The position numbers and the translations under genes are program-made. From the NCBI GenBank assembly GCA_950295325.1, contig OX485806.1, positions 34,350,001 through 34,414,000 of the forward strand: a stretch of 64,000 nt of DNA, given 5' to 3'. The stretch is from Polytrichum commune (taxonomy: Eukaryota; Streptophyta; Polytrichopsida; Polytrichales; Polytrichaceae). Numbering within the stretch: the stretch's first letter is position 1; each line of letters opens with the position of its first letter. Below the pieces are notes generated by a model. It was not told where the DNA came from and searched no databases. It saw only the letters and a list, made by a program, of their open reading frames with translations. Shown in pieces: positions 35,026 to 45,299 of this stretch.

Positions 35026-35741
35026 CTTGGGGGGTGCACTGTACTAAACATGTACGAGTATACGTGAGTGCACATGAGGGGTATTGATTTGGACCTTGCC
35101 GTATTACGTATACATATGGTATACATGTTATAATTTATAGTTATGTACATATATGGAAGGCCTTTAAAAAGTATGCAATAATTGTACTTGTATGGTACTG
35201 TTACTATACTACATATCATAAGTTTTCATATTGGATGCAGAGGAAGTTTTGTAATCGTTGGGTGGAGTATAGGGATCCAATTGACTTGATGGACCGTCCA
35301 TCAAACGTGGAGATTGGTTTATGTTGGTATCAAAAAGGGGCTAACAACAAGTGGACATATGATCTTACTGATCATTTGATGGTAGACTTAGAGACAATAA
35401 TTGCATTGGCTACAATGACATATATTGGTGAATCAAATGTTTATGAGTTACATCCGGGAGATGAAAAAGTTTTCAACAACTTTGCTGATGAAAGCTAGGA
35501 TATTTTGTTATACATATTATAGGGGTTGATTATTGTTCAAAAGTATATTTGTGTACTTATGTTAATGACTATATATGAATGGATGTTTTTTTTTGTATAC
35601 ATATTGTCACTTGTATATTTATTGTTGCAATTGTATGTGTATTACTTCATTTCACAAAAAATAACTTGTATATAGAGGGTTTTTAAAGTATGCAGTGAAC
35701 GCACGTGATTCTAGGTTTTAATGAAAGGTGCACCCCCCGAG
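35026..35741 (+). mobile_element. 716-bp non-autonomous element with 8-bp target duplication
   Basis: The element begins CTTGGGGGGTGCAC and ends GTGCACCCCCCGAG, an inverted repeat with one mismatch. It is flanked by ACTACCAC at 35018-35025 and again at 35742-35749, a perfect 8-bp duplication as made by hAT transposases. It is inserted in a family F-like repeat. The only open frame is the 87-codon one at 35235-35498. Boundaries are well supported; the superfamily is inferred from the duplication length. Confidence 0.85.
35235..35498 (+). CDS. 87-codon open frame inside the 716-bp element, unknown product
   Basis: Begins MQRKFCNRWVEYRDPIDLMD and has a mixed, globular-protein composition (Trp, Tyr, Asp, Glu) unlike the AT-rich surroundings, ending ...HPGDEKVFNNFADES. 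It may be a captured exon or a transposase remnant: DPID-type motifs occur near the end of some hAT transposases, but nothing else supports that. No upstream ATG-independent start, intron or promoter evidence was found. Confidence 0.3.
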   Translation: MQRKFCNRWVEYRDPIDLMDRPSNVEIGLCWYQKGANNKWTYDLTDHLMVDLETIIALATMTYIGESNVYELHPGDEKVFNNFADES

Positions 35742-35989
35742 ACTACCACACTCTAATTCAAAATTGACATTTTTAAATTCTTGCAACCCCCACATGAACC
35801 ATGAGGAGGAAAACCTTCCAACATAGAGCCAAGAACAACAAAAGAAATACACAACACCATTGCGGATGCTGGAGTTATAATATAAGAGTTGCATGTTGCA
35901 GAGGAGTTGGCAGTTTGGCGTGTACGACTCACTTATCTACAAGATAACCACATGTTTGGGATACCTTATCATAGAACCTCTTTAGTGTG

Positions 35990-38131
35990 GGCATTTTTCT
36001 TGTTATATTTGCAAGGAATAAAGGTTGATGTAAAGGTACCACAAACAATGCAGTGTGTTTTATGCCATCCAACATCATCCACTCCAATTATGTCTGAAGG
36101 ATAGAGTTCCACTGTCTTGTAACCTACTAATCGTTTTAGGAATGGTATCCTTAACTACAACCTTGTACATGGATCTACCTCTATAATGAAACATGTGATG
36201 AATGACCACGCTGTTGATATGAAGAGATATAAGGAAGTTGTGGCAGCCATTGATGTAGAGGAAAAAAACAAAAATGCAAGAAAATGAAACATGTGAACCC
36301 TAGTGCTATAACTGAATACTATGGTAGTACTAGCCCTTATGGGAAGAATGATGTAGCACAACAAAGGTTTTTGGAGGACCTTGTTCTTTATATTGCAAAA
36401 TGATACATTGGATTGTCTGCAGTGGAGACTCTATGGTTGTGGTGTTTGGTGTTGCGAGGCGATCCAAAGGTTAGGTTTCCCACACAAAAATAGTTGGTGA
36501 AGGAGATCATCTTGTCTATGTTACAAAAGACTATGGAACGTTTTGTATTGTTGGCATTGGCAAGTTGTGCAACAGTTACAGTGACTTTCGATCTGTAGAT
36601 GTTGCGTACGGGAGTGGGCACATTCTGTTTGGTTGTGAACTTCATAGATAGTGATTGGGAACCTCGACATATCACTGTCAGTAGGTATTTTTGAAGCATC
36701 AGATACTGCAGGAGCATTTTAAGCAGTTATTACGAAGAAGTTGCTTTCAGATTTCAACCTAACAGACAAAGTAATTTTGTATGTAAAAGATGAAGGTAGT
36801 AATTTGAAAACATTGACGTTAGCTTTAACATCGATTGTCTTTTGCAAGCCTTTGGCTTTGTTGCAGCCCTACCCGGGTGTGTGTTTTGGACACATTATGT
36901 CAAAGGCATGCCAATATTCTATAGACGACACAAAAATTTGTATTGGAATGAAGAATGTGTCCATTAAAGAGCTCAAACTAACTTGCAGAAAACAATTACA
37001 TGGACTAAAACGTGCGTTTAAGCGGGACTTGCCTCTCGAAAGTTAAAGACACATGTGAAAATAAGATTCGCAAGTAAAGTCGTGTTTTTTCAAGTGAAAA
37101 CTTGAACTTGTGCCTTCGTCTTCGCCTTCTCCTTCTTAGCCTTGCAAGCCCGAGTCCCAAGTGGACTGACTTAGGCTGTGGTAAAGGCGGTCACAGAGAT
37201 TTTGCGCCCCGTCGTGCAACAATGTATTTTAAACCAATTTTGCGGGTATTGGCTTTTGAGCAATGCATTGTATGTAGCCTTCCATATAAGCATCCAACTA
37301 CAAAATGAGTATGATCGGAGGGTGCCTGTAGTGCCAACACTTCGATGTGGGCAGATGGACTTGAAGCTGCAACTACTTTATGACTGTATGGATTTTGAAT
37401 CAATTGAAGTTAATAAACCATGTCTTGCATTTGCAGTTGATTTCACTCGTGAGAACGCACATAATATGTTGTCATTGATGTTAGACCATAGGTATAAGGG
37501 GTTGCAGGTGATTATTGACTACGTGGGACGCTAGAAGGCCATGCACATTGTGGCAGAATATGATCAACTTGTTTTGGTACCTTTGTTTATGAAGGTGTCA
37601 CGGTTGCTGAATCCGAGCTTGGAGAATAACTTGGTACCCACATTGGAGGCTAAAACTGATTCTATTTTTGGGCACACGGGTTTTATAGAGGAGGCTAGTG
37701 AGGGCATGCTAAAATCGGAGTTCATTTTGTTTCAGAAGTTTTTTATACATGTAGATTAAGACATTGCTCTACTTGCTTGGCAGAGGAATAATGCCCCTCG
37801 AATCCTGCACATATTATTTCTTGTGAGGCAGATTTTAGCAATACCATGTTCTCAGATTGAGACAAAAAATTTTTTTAGTGTTGCTGGACTTTTATGTGCC
37901 TTGCGTCGTTGTAGATTGGGCATCCAAAATATAGATGCACTCGTCATGATATTCAAAAATTGGCCCATAGATGCTAGAGATGAGTGCAATTTTTTTACAA
38001 AATTTGATCTCGGTGAACTTTTTGTTGATGAGGCTGAATTAGTGGATGCTCACGAAGATGAATTACAAGTAGCAGGTTGCTTTGAGGAAGACCCTACTCC
38101 CTCAGACAACGAATTGGATGAGCATAATTAG
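35990..38131 (+). pseudogene. hAT-family transposase pseudogene
   Basis: Plus-strand coding DNA broken by stops and frameshifts. In order: a BED-type zinc finger (CVLCHP near 36055, then STSIMKHVMNDH near 36180); IGLSAVETLWLWC (about 36405); a catalytic-core stretch with ALASCATVTVTFDLW-like and GTFCLVVNFIDSDWEPRHIT (36550-36680); KVILYVKDEGSNL (36770); CFGHIMSKACQYS (36880); KIRFASKVVFFQ (37060); QCILNQFCGYWLLSNALYVA (37220); AHNMLSLMLDHRYKGLQVI (37460); and the C-terminal dimerisation domain AIPCSQIETKNFFSVAGLL...CRLGIQNIDALVM...NWP (37840-37970). Several frame changes (near 36740, 37050, 37530, 37760) make it non-functional as read. Terminal repeats were not located. Confidence 0.9.
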
Positions 38132-39629
38132 TATAATGTCTAGGTCAAGATGTTGGATGGCCAAGATGCATTTTTGTTTTTTTAGACAAATGAAACTTTT
38201 TATTTCATCACCAACAAACCAAGATGCATTTTTTCAAGTGCCACTTGTATTTGTATGTTCATATCTATAAACAAAATTTGATGAAGTTTTATTTGTTTTG
38301 GTGACATGGGCCAATATGTTTGTCTTGAACTTTTAATTCAACAACAATTGAAGCTTGAAAATTTTATTGAACTTCACCACACATTGAAAAGTAAGACTTA
38401 AAATCATAAGTTCATAACATACCATTGTTTAGCCTTGGATGTTATCAGCAAGGCGCTTCAACTGGTATCTGATATCATTGCAGAGCCATAATTCTTGCAT
38501 GTTTAATATTATACTAGGCTTTACATTTCATGACCCCCCTAGTACCTTGACAAGGCCTAACAGTGAGCTACAAAGTCATTGCATACCAGGACCCCAATGG
38601 TATCATAAAATAGTAATACCTATCCAACATTGCTACTAATCTCTTCCTTCCAGTTACCAAGGATGGAGTTGTAGATCAACATTGGTTCTTTTGAGATCTT
38701 CAACCGGTTTTAACCTATTGGTGACTAGCACTTGTAGGTTATAGATTCTTTTGTGGGCACATGGAAGTCTAGGTGCCCATGTCCATGCCCCTCCACATTT
38801 TAGAGGACTACCAAAATGTGGTACAATGGCGTCTTGCGCTTAACTACACGTGAACACCTCTGACCCACTATTATCTAGAATCTAGTGGGTGAGTGGCCTA
38901 CATGGAAAACTCACCCTTACTTGTCACAAGAACTTCACATTCTAAAATTTAACCTTTTGGTTAACTCCGTGGTTGTTTCGTCCCATCACCCACAAACCTC
39001 ACATGTGATGCTCTACATGCTTCGTGTGATTGCAATCACTCGTCAGTGAATCAATTGATTTAGTGGCGTTGTGGCATTCTTCAAGGACCAGCAGGGAGTG
39101 CATAACATTACTCATCGTTCAACTCTCGTTCTGTGGGCCCTCATAATATAACAATCAGATGCTTGAAAAGTTGCGCATGTAGATTCAAAATTTAGACTAA
39201 ACTCCCAACATCCCACTCGTATATTCTGAAGGCCCACGTCATTGAGTGATGTGCAATGAGTATAGTTCATCATTCATTTCTTTGGGTGTAAATAATTATG
39301 GGCGGTTGGGAAAATCTCTTTGATAGTTCATTAAATCTATATTGGAGTGGATTTCAGGGTTAGAATCTGCAATCCGACAATCCCACTAATCTTGGCCAAT
39401 GTGGACTTTTGATTGAAGCTAAGCTCTAGCAGGTTTTATTTGATTTTTGCATCCTCTGCCTCTTGACGATTACGTCTCTTGATCAACAATCATCTTAGCT
39501 GTTTGTTTTTGGAGCTAACCGTAAAGTAGGTGAGCAGATTGAAGAGTTCAGGAGGAGAAATTCTTTGGTCCATCACTACTCTACTGGCAAATTTTGACAC
39601 GGTGAGCCCAATATTAGGTGCGTAATTTG
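38132..39629. other. Intergenic, no gene seen
   Basis: AT-rich DNA between the hAT and patatin pseudogenes. Nothing coding or repetitive recognised within the window. Confidence 0.5.
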
Positions 39630-40929
39630 ATGCACCAAAGAGGGGAGGTGGGAAAGAGGATCACCATTTTGAGTATTGATGGAGGCGGAGTGATAAGGGG
39701 CATCATCTCGTCCACGATTCTGGAGTTTCTCGAACACGAGTTACAGAAGATTGACAGGCCATCGGCAGCTTTGGCCGATTGTTTTGACGTGGTTGCGGGG
39801 ACGAGCACCAGGGGCCTCTTGACCGCCATGCTCACCGTGCTGCGGGACAATGACAAGAAACGTCCTAAGTTCTCTGCAAAGCAATTGAGAGAGAGAGAGC
39901 TACCTCCGTGACGTCGTGACCATCTTCCCGCCACCGTCCGGGATCTTTAAGATTCTACCTCCATTGGAATTGGTGGATGTAGGGGCTTTGCACGCCAAAG
40001 TATGATGGGGAGTGGGTTACAGAGTGTGGTCGGCAAACTAGTGGCCGGGAATGTGCGCCTGCAGGACACATTGACTAATGTGGTCATCCTCATGTTCGAC
40101 ATCAAGCTGCAGAAGCCTGACAGTGCTCTTCAACAACTTGTACGCAAAGAGGGTACCGTTGCTCGACTCTTGGATTGGTCAAGTGGGCCGAGGGACGAGC
40201 GCCGGCCGCCCCCGCGGTCCTCTTATCTGTGTAAGTTTGTACTTTTCGAACGTCGCGAAGTCTGAGGAGGGCCTGAAGTGCTACATCCTAGTCGATCACA
40301 GCGTGTTTTGCAACTACCCAATGCACGTGACGATCGTGCAGGTGATCAAAGAGGTCCACACCCCAAGCGGCACCTATACGGGACGGGTGTCGTCTCGGGA
40401 AGGGGGTTATAAAAGAACCTTCTCATGTTGTCTCGGGAACAGGTGACCAGCCGGTACACTAGCTACGATGCCACAATGGCAGCCAAGTGGGCTATGATCG
40501 GGTGGCTGTACAACCAAGAGGACGGGTCGAACCCCATGATCGATGTGTTCTTCACCGGAACGCCGACATGGTGGGTTGCGATGTTTCAATCATCTCCAAC
40601 GTCCAAGACTGCCTTAAAAACTAGGTACGCATCCAGACGGACCTCCAAGGGACCGCAGCAATTAGCTCAGCCATCGACGACTCATCCCCCGAAAACATGA
40701 AATCTCTGCTAGAGCTCGCGTGACAGGTGTGCAATTGGAGTATGGAAAAAAGCCCATGAACGAAGATGTCCTGAAGACCTTTGCAAAGATATCAACTGAG
40801 GGGAAGAAAGAGCGGCTTGGATCAGAACAAGAGAGGCACTTAGAGGCTCGGCTTTTAAGAAGGCCAGCAGCAACTCTGAGTAGGAGCTACAGAAACCTTC
40901 AGGAAGGGCGTGACTTGGATCTTATATAG
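39630..40929 (+). pseudogene. Patatin-like phospholipase A pseudogene
   Basis: Patatins are Ser-Asp acyl hydrolases of membrane lipids. From ATG 39630: [15 protein letters not shown] (anion-hole motif, normally DGGGIRG, with an extra residue), [22 protein letters not shown] (nucleophile elbow, normally G-T-S-T-G-G; the glycine after S-T is Arg). A GA-run at 39887-39899 breaks the frame; the next piece is [15 protein letters not shown]. Further shifts separate KYDGEW, LQSVVGKL...LTNVVILMFDIKL, GTSA...CYILVDHSVFCNYP (DGG of the catalytic Asp motif changed to DHS), AAKWAMIGWLYN..NPMIDVFF, VRIQTDLQGT, and LEYGKKPMNEDVLKTFAKI. Family segments are collinear to the C-terminus without apparent introns, which may suggest a processed origin. 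Clearly non-functional. Confidence 0.9.
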
Positions 40930-41318
40930 GCTTCAAATTAATAGATGTATGCTTTGTCTGTATAACTCCGTAAGCCTCTTCACATAAAATTGTTACCTTT
41001 AGCTTTGACAAGTGCTTGGTTTTTGTTTTACTAATCTGACTTGAGGAACAACTTTCCAAGAAATTGGGTTCTCGTGGTTTAAGATGAAGGCTAAGTAGTG
41101 TCAAGTGGCAAGCTCCTACTTGTCCACATCCCATTATGAGCCTATCACAGGAAGACGTGAAGCGCTCACACTGTATTCTCAATTAACGCTTAAAATTGCA
41201 CAATATCTCTTACAGTTTAGATTTTGATGTTTCTTTCATGTGGGTGATCGATTTTCCTTGTGTCACATGGACTGAACCTGGTTGCCATATTGCTCCAAGT
41301 TAATAATTCTCACGACAA
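40930..41318. other. Intergenic, no gene seen
   Basis: An 86-codon minus frame at 41182-40922 overlaps the pseudogene end and has no recognisable domain; considered chance. Confidence 0.45.
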
Positions 41319-41869
41319 CTACACCGTTTATGGTATTTAGTGTCACGGACACTTGCGAAGGGCCTAAACTAGATGCCTAGAGGTTTCAAGGTGTCACCCT
41401 TTCTAATTGCCAATTATATGATTCAATTCGTCAACATAAGCAACTTTTTTAAGTGAATAAATATCTACATTATGACATTTAGAGTTGCAGGTTGGGATAC
41501 GTTAGATGACAATCTTGCGTATTATATAGTATGCAAGGGGAAGATGTTTTTGAGCATACTAATGGCAAGTTTCATTTGTTTACATTTTAGTTATGCAAGA
41601 GGAAAGAATTCTTAAGCATACTAAATGCTAAGTGTCATTTGTGTACACTTTAGACAACTTGTAGAGCATTGTGTAACATAGGCATGCACCTCATAACATT
41701 ATTGAACATAGTCATGCCAAGATATTAGTAAGCACATTAGTTGAACACCAAGTGTCACAGGTGACACTTATGATGAAGTTGCTAATAGTCAATGAAACCT
41801 AGCATACACCTCAAAATTGGGTAAGTGACACTATTACCCATGTGACACTAAATACCATAAATGGTGTAG
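41319..41869 (+). mobile_element. Family D MITE, 551 bp
   Basis: Inverted termini: CTACACCGTTTATGGTATTT at the left and the complement of CTACACCATTTATGGTATTT at the right, matching about 27 of 28 bp. Internal sequence matches the inverted copy at 16718-17214. No clear target duplication; non-coding. Confidence 0.8.
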
Positions 41870-42087
41870 ACATTCATCGGAAGTGCATCAAACATTTAAC
41901 TAGGTGTAAAAAATTGGAGAATTATAGCCTGCTTTTGGCAAATCTTTTATGCATAACAAGTGGCAATAAACACTTGGGGCAATCTAGATGATGACCCATG
42001 TTGCTCAAGAGGAATCACTTTAGAAAATTTGACATTTGAAAGTGTCACAAGTATATTCTAACTGAGACAAAATTTATTAATATCAAA

Positions 42088-43180
42088 ATGGATTCTTCTC
42101 AGTGCCTCCTTTCCAAGCATGTTGTTCCTCCTCATTGTGAAATTAGAAAACATAACTGTTCATTAAAAGCAATTTGGAAAAATGTCCTGACGAGGGAGAA
42201 TATATCTTCAAGAACATATATTCTAGAGAAGTATTATAACATGGCTAGGTGTGAAATTAAGTACCTAGGGGTTAGAATGGTGACACTTGTTTTTTATATT
42301 AAAAAGTGGTTTAAAAAATGGCACTTGAAAGCGTGAACCCTTTTTGATACAGATGTGTCTTGAATAATAATTAATTTCAATTAATATCTCACAATGCCTT
42401 CTTTCCCAAGCATGTTGATCATAGTTGTAGAACCATGACAAAACATGATTTCTCTGAAAACATTACAAGTGACAAATAAATGTAGCTCCAACATCCGGGT
42501 CATCATCCTTAGAACCTAGTTTGAAGTTGCTTCAACATATTCAAGATGCATCATTTTGGAGTTGCTTCCATAGCATTATTGACATCTTTAAGAGTACATA
42601 TTCACTTTAAAATTTGCAATTTCTCCTAAAATTGAAAATAAGTACCTTGAGGATCTAGATATTGGTGATTTCCTATGCTTTCCCATGAATACTTACAATT
42701 GGGTCTGAAATGACATTTGATAGACTTGTAATCATTTTTTGATCTAGACACGATTGGTATTAATGGAGTCACTCCTCTCATATATGACATCCTCTCTTTT
42801 TCCAAGCACGTTCCTCCTCTTTGTGAAGCATTGAATCATTAAATCATTCGAAGCATTAGAAGACTAGTTCTAAGTAAAGCGGTGATTTGCCACCCCGGAA
42901 ACACAATTCACAATATTTTGTGCAGGGCTAGCTACCTTCGTACTATGTACATCTCCAAGAACTGAAAACTCTAAGAAAAGAGAGATCAAAATACCTAGAG
43001 GGACCGGCCAATATTTTGCAAAAATTGCTTCTAGTTGCGTTCAAAAACGACGACAATTTGCTCAACAGTTTTCAAAACCTTTTCTATTAACATCAATGAT
43101 TCCTCTCATCGCCCACCATCTTTCCAAGGATGCCGCCCATAATTTTGTGAATCCATAGCATCAAGTTTAAACCATCATCA
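42088..43180 (+). repeat. Diverged tandem repeat, about four units of 300-390 bp
   Basis: The block CCT(C)CTTTCCAAGCATGTTG...TTGTGAA recurs near 42105, 42393, 42790 and 43105, and the middle of units shares AAGTACCT(A/T)G(A)GG-type blocks (42265, 42645, 42990). The array lies 3' of the AP2/ERF gene. A frame of 82 codons at 42088-42336 is within a unit and not taken as a gene. Confidence 0.55.
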
Positions 43181-43218
43181 GAATATTTACAAGCATTATT
43201 CAACCCGGGAAACTCAGC

Positions 43219-43890
43219 TCACTTTACGATAGCGAAAATTATTTCTTGCGGGCGCTCAGAGTGCTTCCGCTCCGACGTCTCGTACCCGCAAACCTCGTGC
43301 ACCTGGTGGTGGTGATGCAGAAGATCACTATTTCGATGATGATGATGATGATAATTATTCCCGCTTGTCGCGGATTGTGGTGAATTCGTATTCGACCCAA
43401 CTGGTTGGGCGCGAGCCGCGGCCGCCTTGGCCTTCTTTTGGATCTCGATGTGCTCTTGCTCGGGCGACAAGTTAGCCGGGAGGGGCTCGAGAGTCTTGGG
43501 CGAGTCCTCGAAGTTGTACGTGATCGATTTCTTGGTGTAGTAAATACCGGCGTCGAACGCGCGTGCAGCCTCCTCGGCCGTCTTGTACGTCCCGAGCCAG
43601 ATCTTCCGCTTGCGTGGCTGTGCGGGCCGGATCTCCGAGATGTATCGCCCTAGCTCGGGCCGGAACCGGATCCCCTTGAAGCTCCGCTCGGCGCTCACAT
43701 TAGAATCATTGTTATTATGATTACTACTACTACTACTATGACGATGCATCATCGCCGAGGTCTCGTCATGGGTGTGTGATCCACATCTCTGAATATTGGG
43801 ACCAACAGTATGGTGCCCTCCTCCACCTCCTCCTCCATTACTAGTACTCTTCTGTATTGGGAAATTATATGCCACCTCAGTTTCTGGCAT
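43219..43890 (-). CDS. AP2/ERF-domain transcription factor, 223 aa, intronless, atypical domain
   Basis: Predicted nuclear DNA-binding transcription factor. A single AP2/ERF domain spans residues about 71-128: FKGIRFRPELGRYISEIRPA, then RKRKIWLGTYKTAEEAARAF and DAGIYYTKKSITYNFEDSP. EIR, WLGT and AARAFDAG are typical, but the usual W-G after the first strand (R-x-R-x-W-G-x-W) is replaced by P-E-L-G-R-Y, so both first-sheet tryptophans are missing. Upstream are Gly- (19-25), Ser- and Asn-rich runs; downstream a conserved-looking LSPEQEHIEIQKKAKAAAAR helix and two His-rich runs (181-185, 192-195). ATG at 43890 is the first start and there is no splice signal need. GC content is higher than the flanks. 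The exact ERF subgroup is not assigned. Confidence 0.88.
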   Translation of the reverse strand: MPETEVAYNFPIQKSTSNGGGGGGGHHTVGPNIQRCGSHTHDETSAMMHRHSSSSSNHNNNDSNVSAERSFKGIRFRPELGRYISEIRPAQPRKRKIWLGTYKTAEEAARAFDAGIYYTKKSITYNFEDSPKTLEPLPANLSPEQEHIEIQKKAKAAAARAQPVGSNTNSPQSATSGNNYHHHHHRNSDLLHHHHQVHEVCGYETSERKHSERPQEIIFAIVK

Positions 43891-45299
43891 TCTGGCTGAC
43901 TAGTACAACTAATTGACCTCCCAATTTATCCCTCCCTCTCCCTCCTCGTTGGTCGGTATACAGACCAGACACTTCTACCCCTCCCCTTTCTTGACCCAAA
44001 CCCTGACTATTGAATCTCCTCCGACACAAACAACATATGCACAGTAAGGTAGGCTAACATCTGCAGTGTCCGTGATGCTAATTAGATCTTCACCATTATC
44101 AATCTGGGAAGGAACCTGGTTCAAATTTCTCTAGTCAGACTGCAACATCTGTTCGTTGTGAGGGTTTAAGCATGATCAGATCCAACTGCCTGCATGCCTG
44201 TCAATGAGGGATCTGAGAATACTAGGTCCCAGTAAACCCAATAATCCCTACCACAAATTATTCCCCCCGAGACCAAAACAAAAAAAAAAACAAAAACAAT
44301 CTACACAGGTACCCTCAATAGTGATGTCTAGACCACCACAACCACTTTGGCAACCTCTCTACCTGGGAGGGCACTAACTAACTAACTCTCGCAAGAACTT
44401 CTTTGTTGGGAAAATGTCTTTCAGTCTGGTGCAAAACGTCTGTCAATAGCACAACGCAAACCCAGAACCTCCACTTCCTGCCTCCGACACCAAACGCAGC
44501 CGAACTTTATCATCCAAAACCACACAGACAGTTGCCCTCATCACCACCACACAATACCTTCAAGCCGGGCACTTTCTTTGGGATCCCCACCTCTGATCAA
44601 GCCTTTTGGGATGTGGATCCTTTGTTTGTTGGAGGGTTTTGGAAGCTGCTTCCTTCCTTTCAAGTTTGAACTGTGTGTCTGCAGCACTGTCTGTTGTCAA
44701 GTGGAAGATAAGGGGAGCACTCGTGCTGTTCTTATACGCCTCGGCGCAGATCAGCTACAGTTCCTTCCTGCCTACCGACGAGTCTTCAACCTCTGCATCT
44801 CCTCTCCGATAACTTCACAATCAGGCTTAGCTCACCATCATTCACGCCGAGATTGGTCATTGACCCACTCAGTCGGTATCAGGAGATCCAGCCTCGACCA
44901 TGAAAAATGGCGGAAGTGCGGCCCACAAGTCTACCTTCATTCTGGGGCTTTACCGCCAATTCCTTGGTCAACAAGTCTGTAAGCTACAGCAAACCACCGG
45001 CGCCCCTATAACCGCTACACTTACTATATTTATATATGTGCATATATATGCATACTAGACTGTTTTTACTGTTAAAAACTCTTCTTTTATGTATGTGGGT
45101 GTAGATTTCTTTAAATATAATAGTGTTGGATAATATACTGAGTGGGAATATTCGGCATGTTATATTCGGCATAATTTTATCCAGAGCATGGCATACTTTT
45201 TCCAACCCATGAGAAAACCGATTTACAGAGCATGGCATAATATATAAGCTTCCATTATACGTAAGGTATTTGATGGCTACTTGGTGTATTTCTTTCATT
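43891..45299. other. Upstream region of the AP2/ERF gene; no second gene recognised
   Basis: The first 100 bp contain a CT-rich tract (CCCTCCCTCTCCCTCC near 43931) that may be part of the AP2/ERF leader. Frames of 88 and 134 codons (44403-44669, 44578-44982, +) overlap one another and show no domain. A minus-strand KEIHQVAIKYLTY fragment at about 45250-45298 may be retroelement debris. Confidence 0.4.

Noticed and set aside
44403-44982. Second gene upstream of AP2/ERF
   Set aside because: Overlapping frames with no domain and no consistent splice model; more likely promoter or intergenic DNA.
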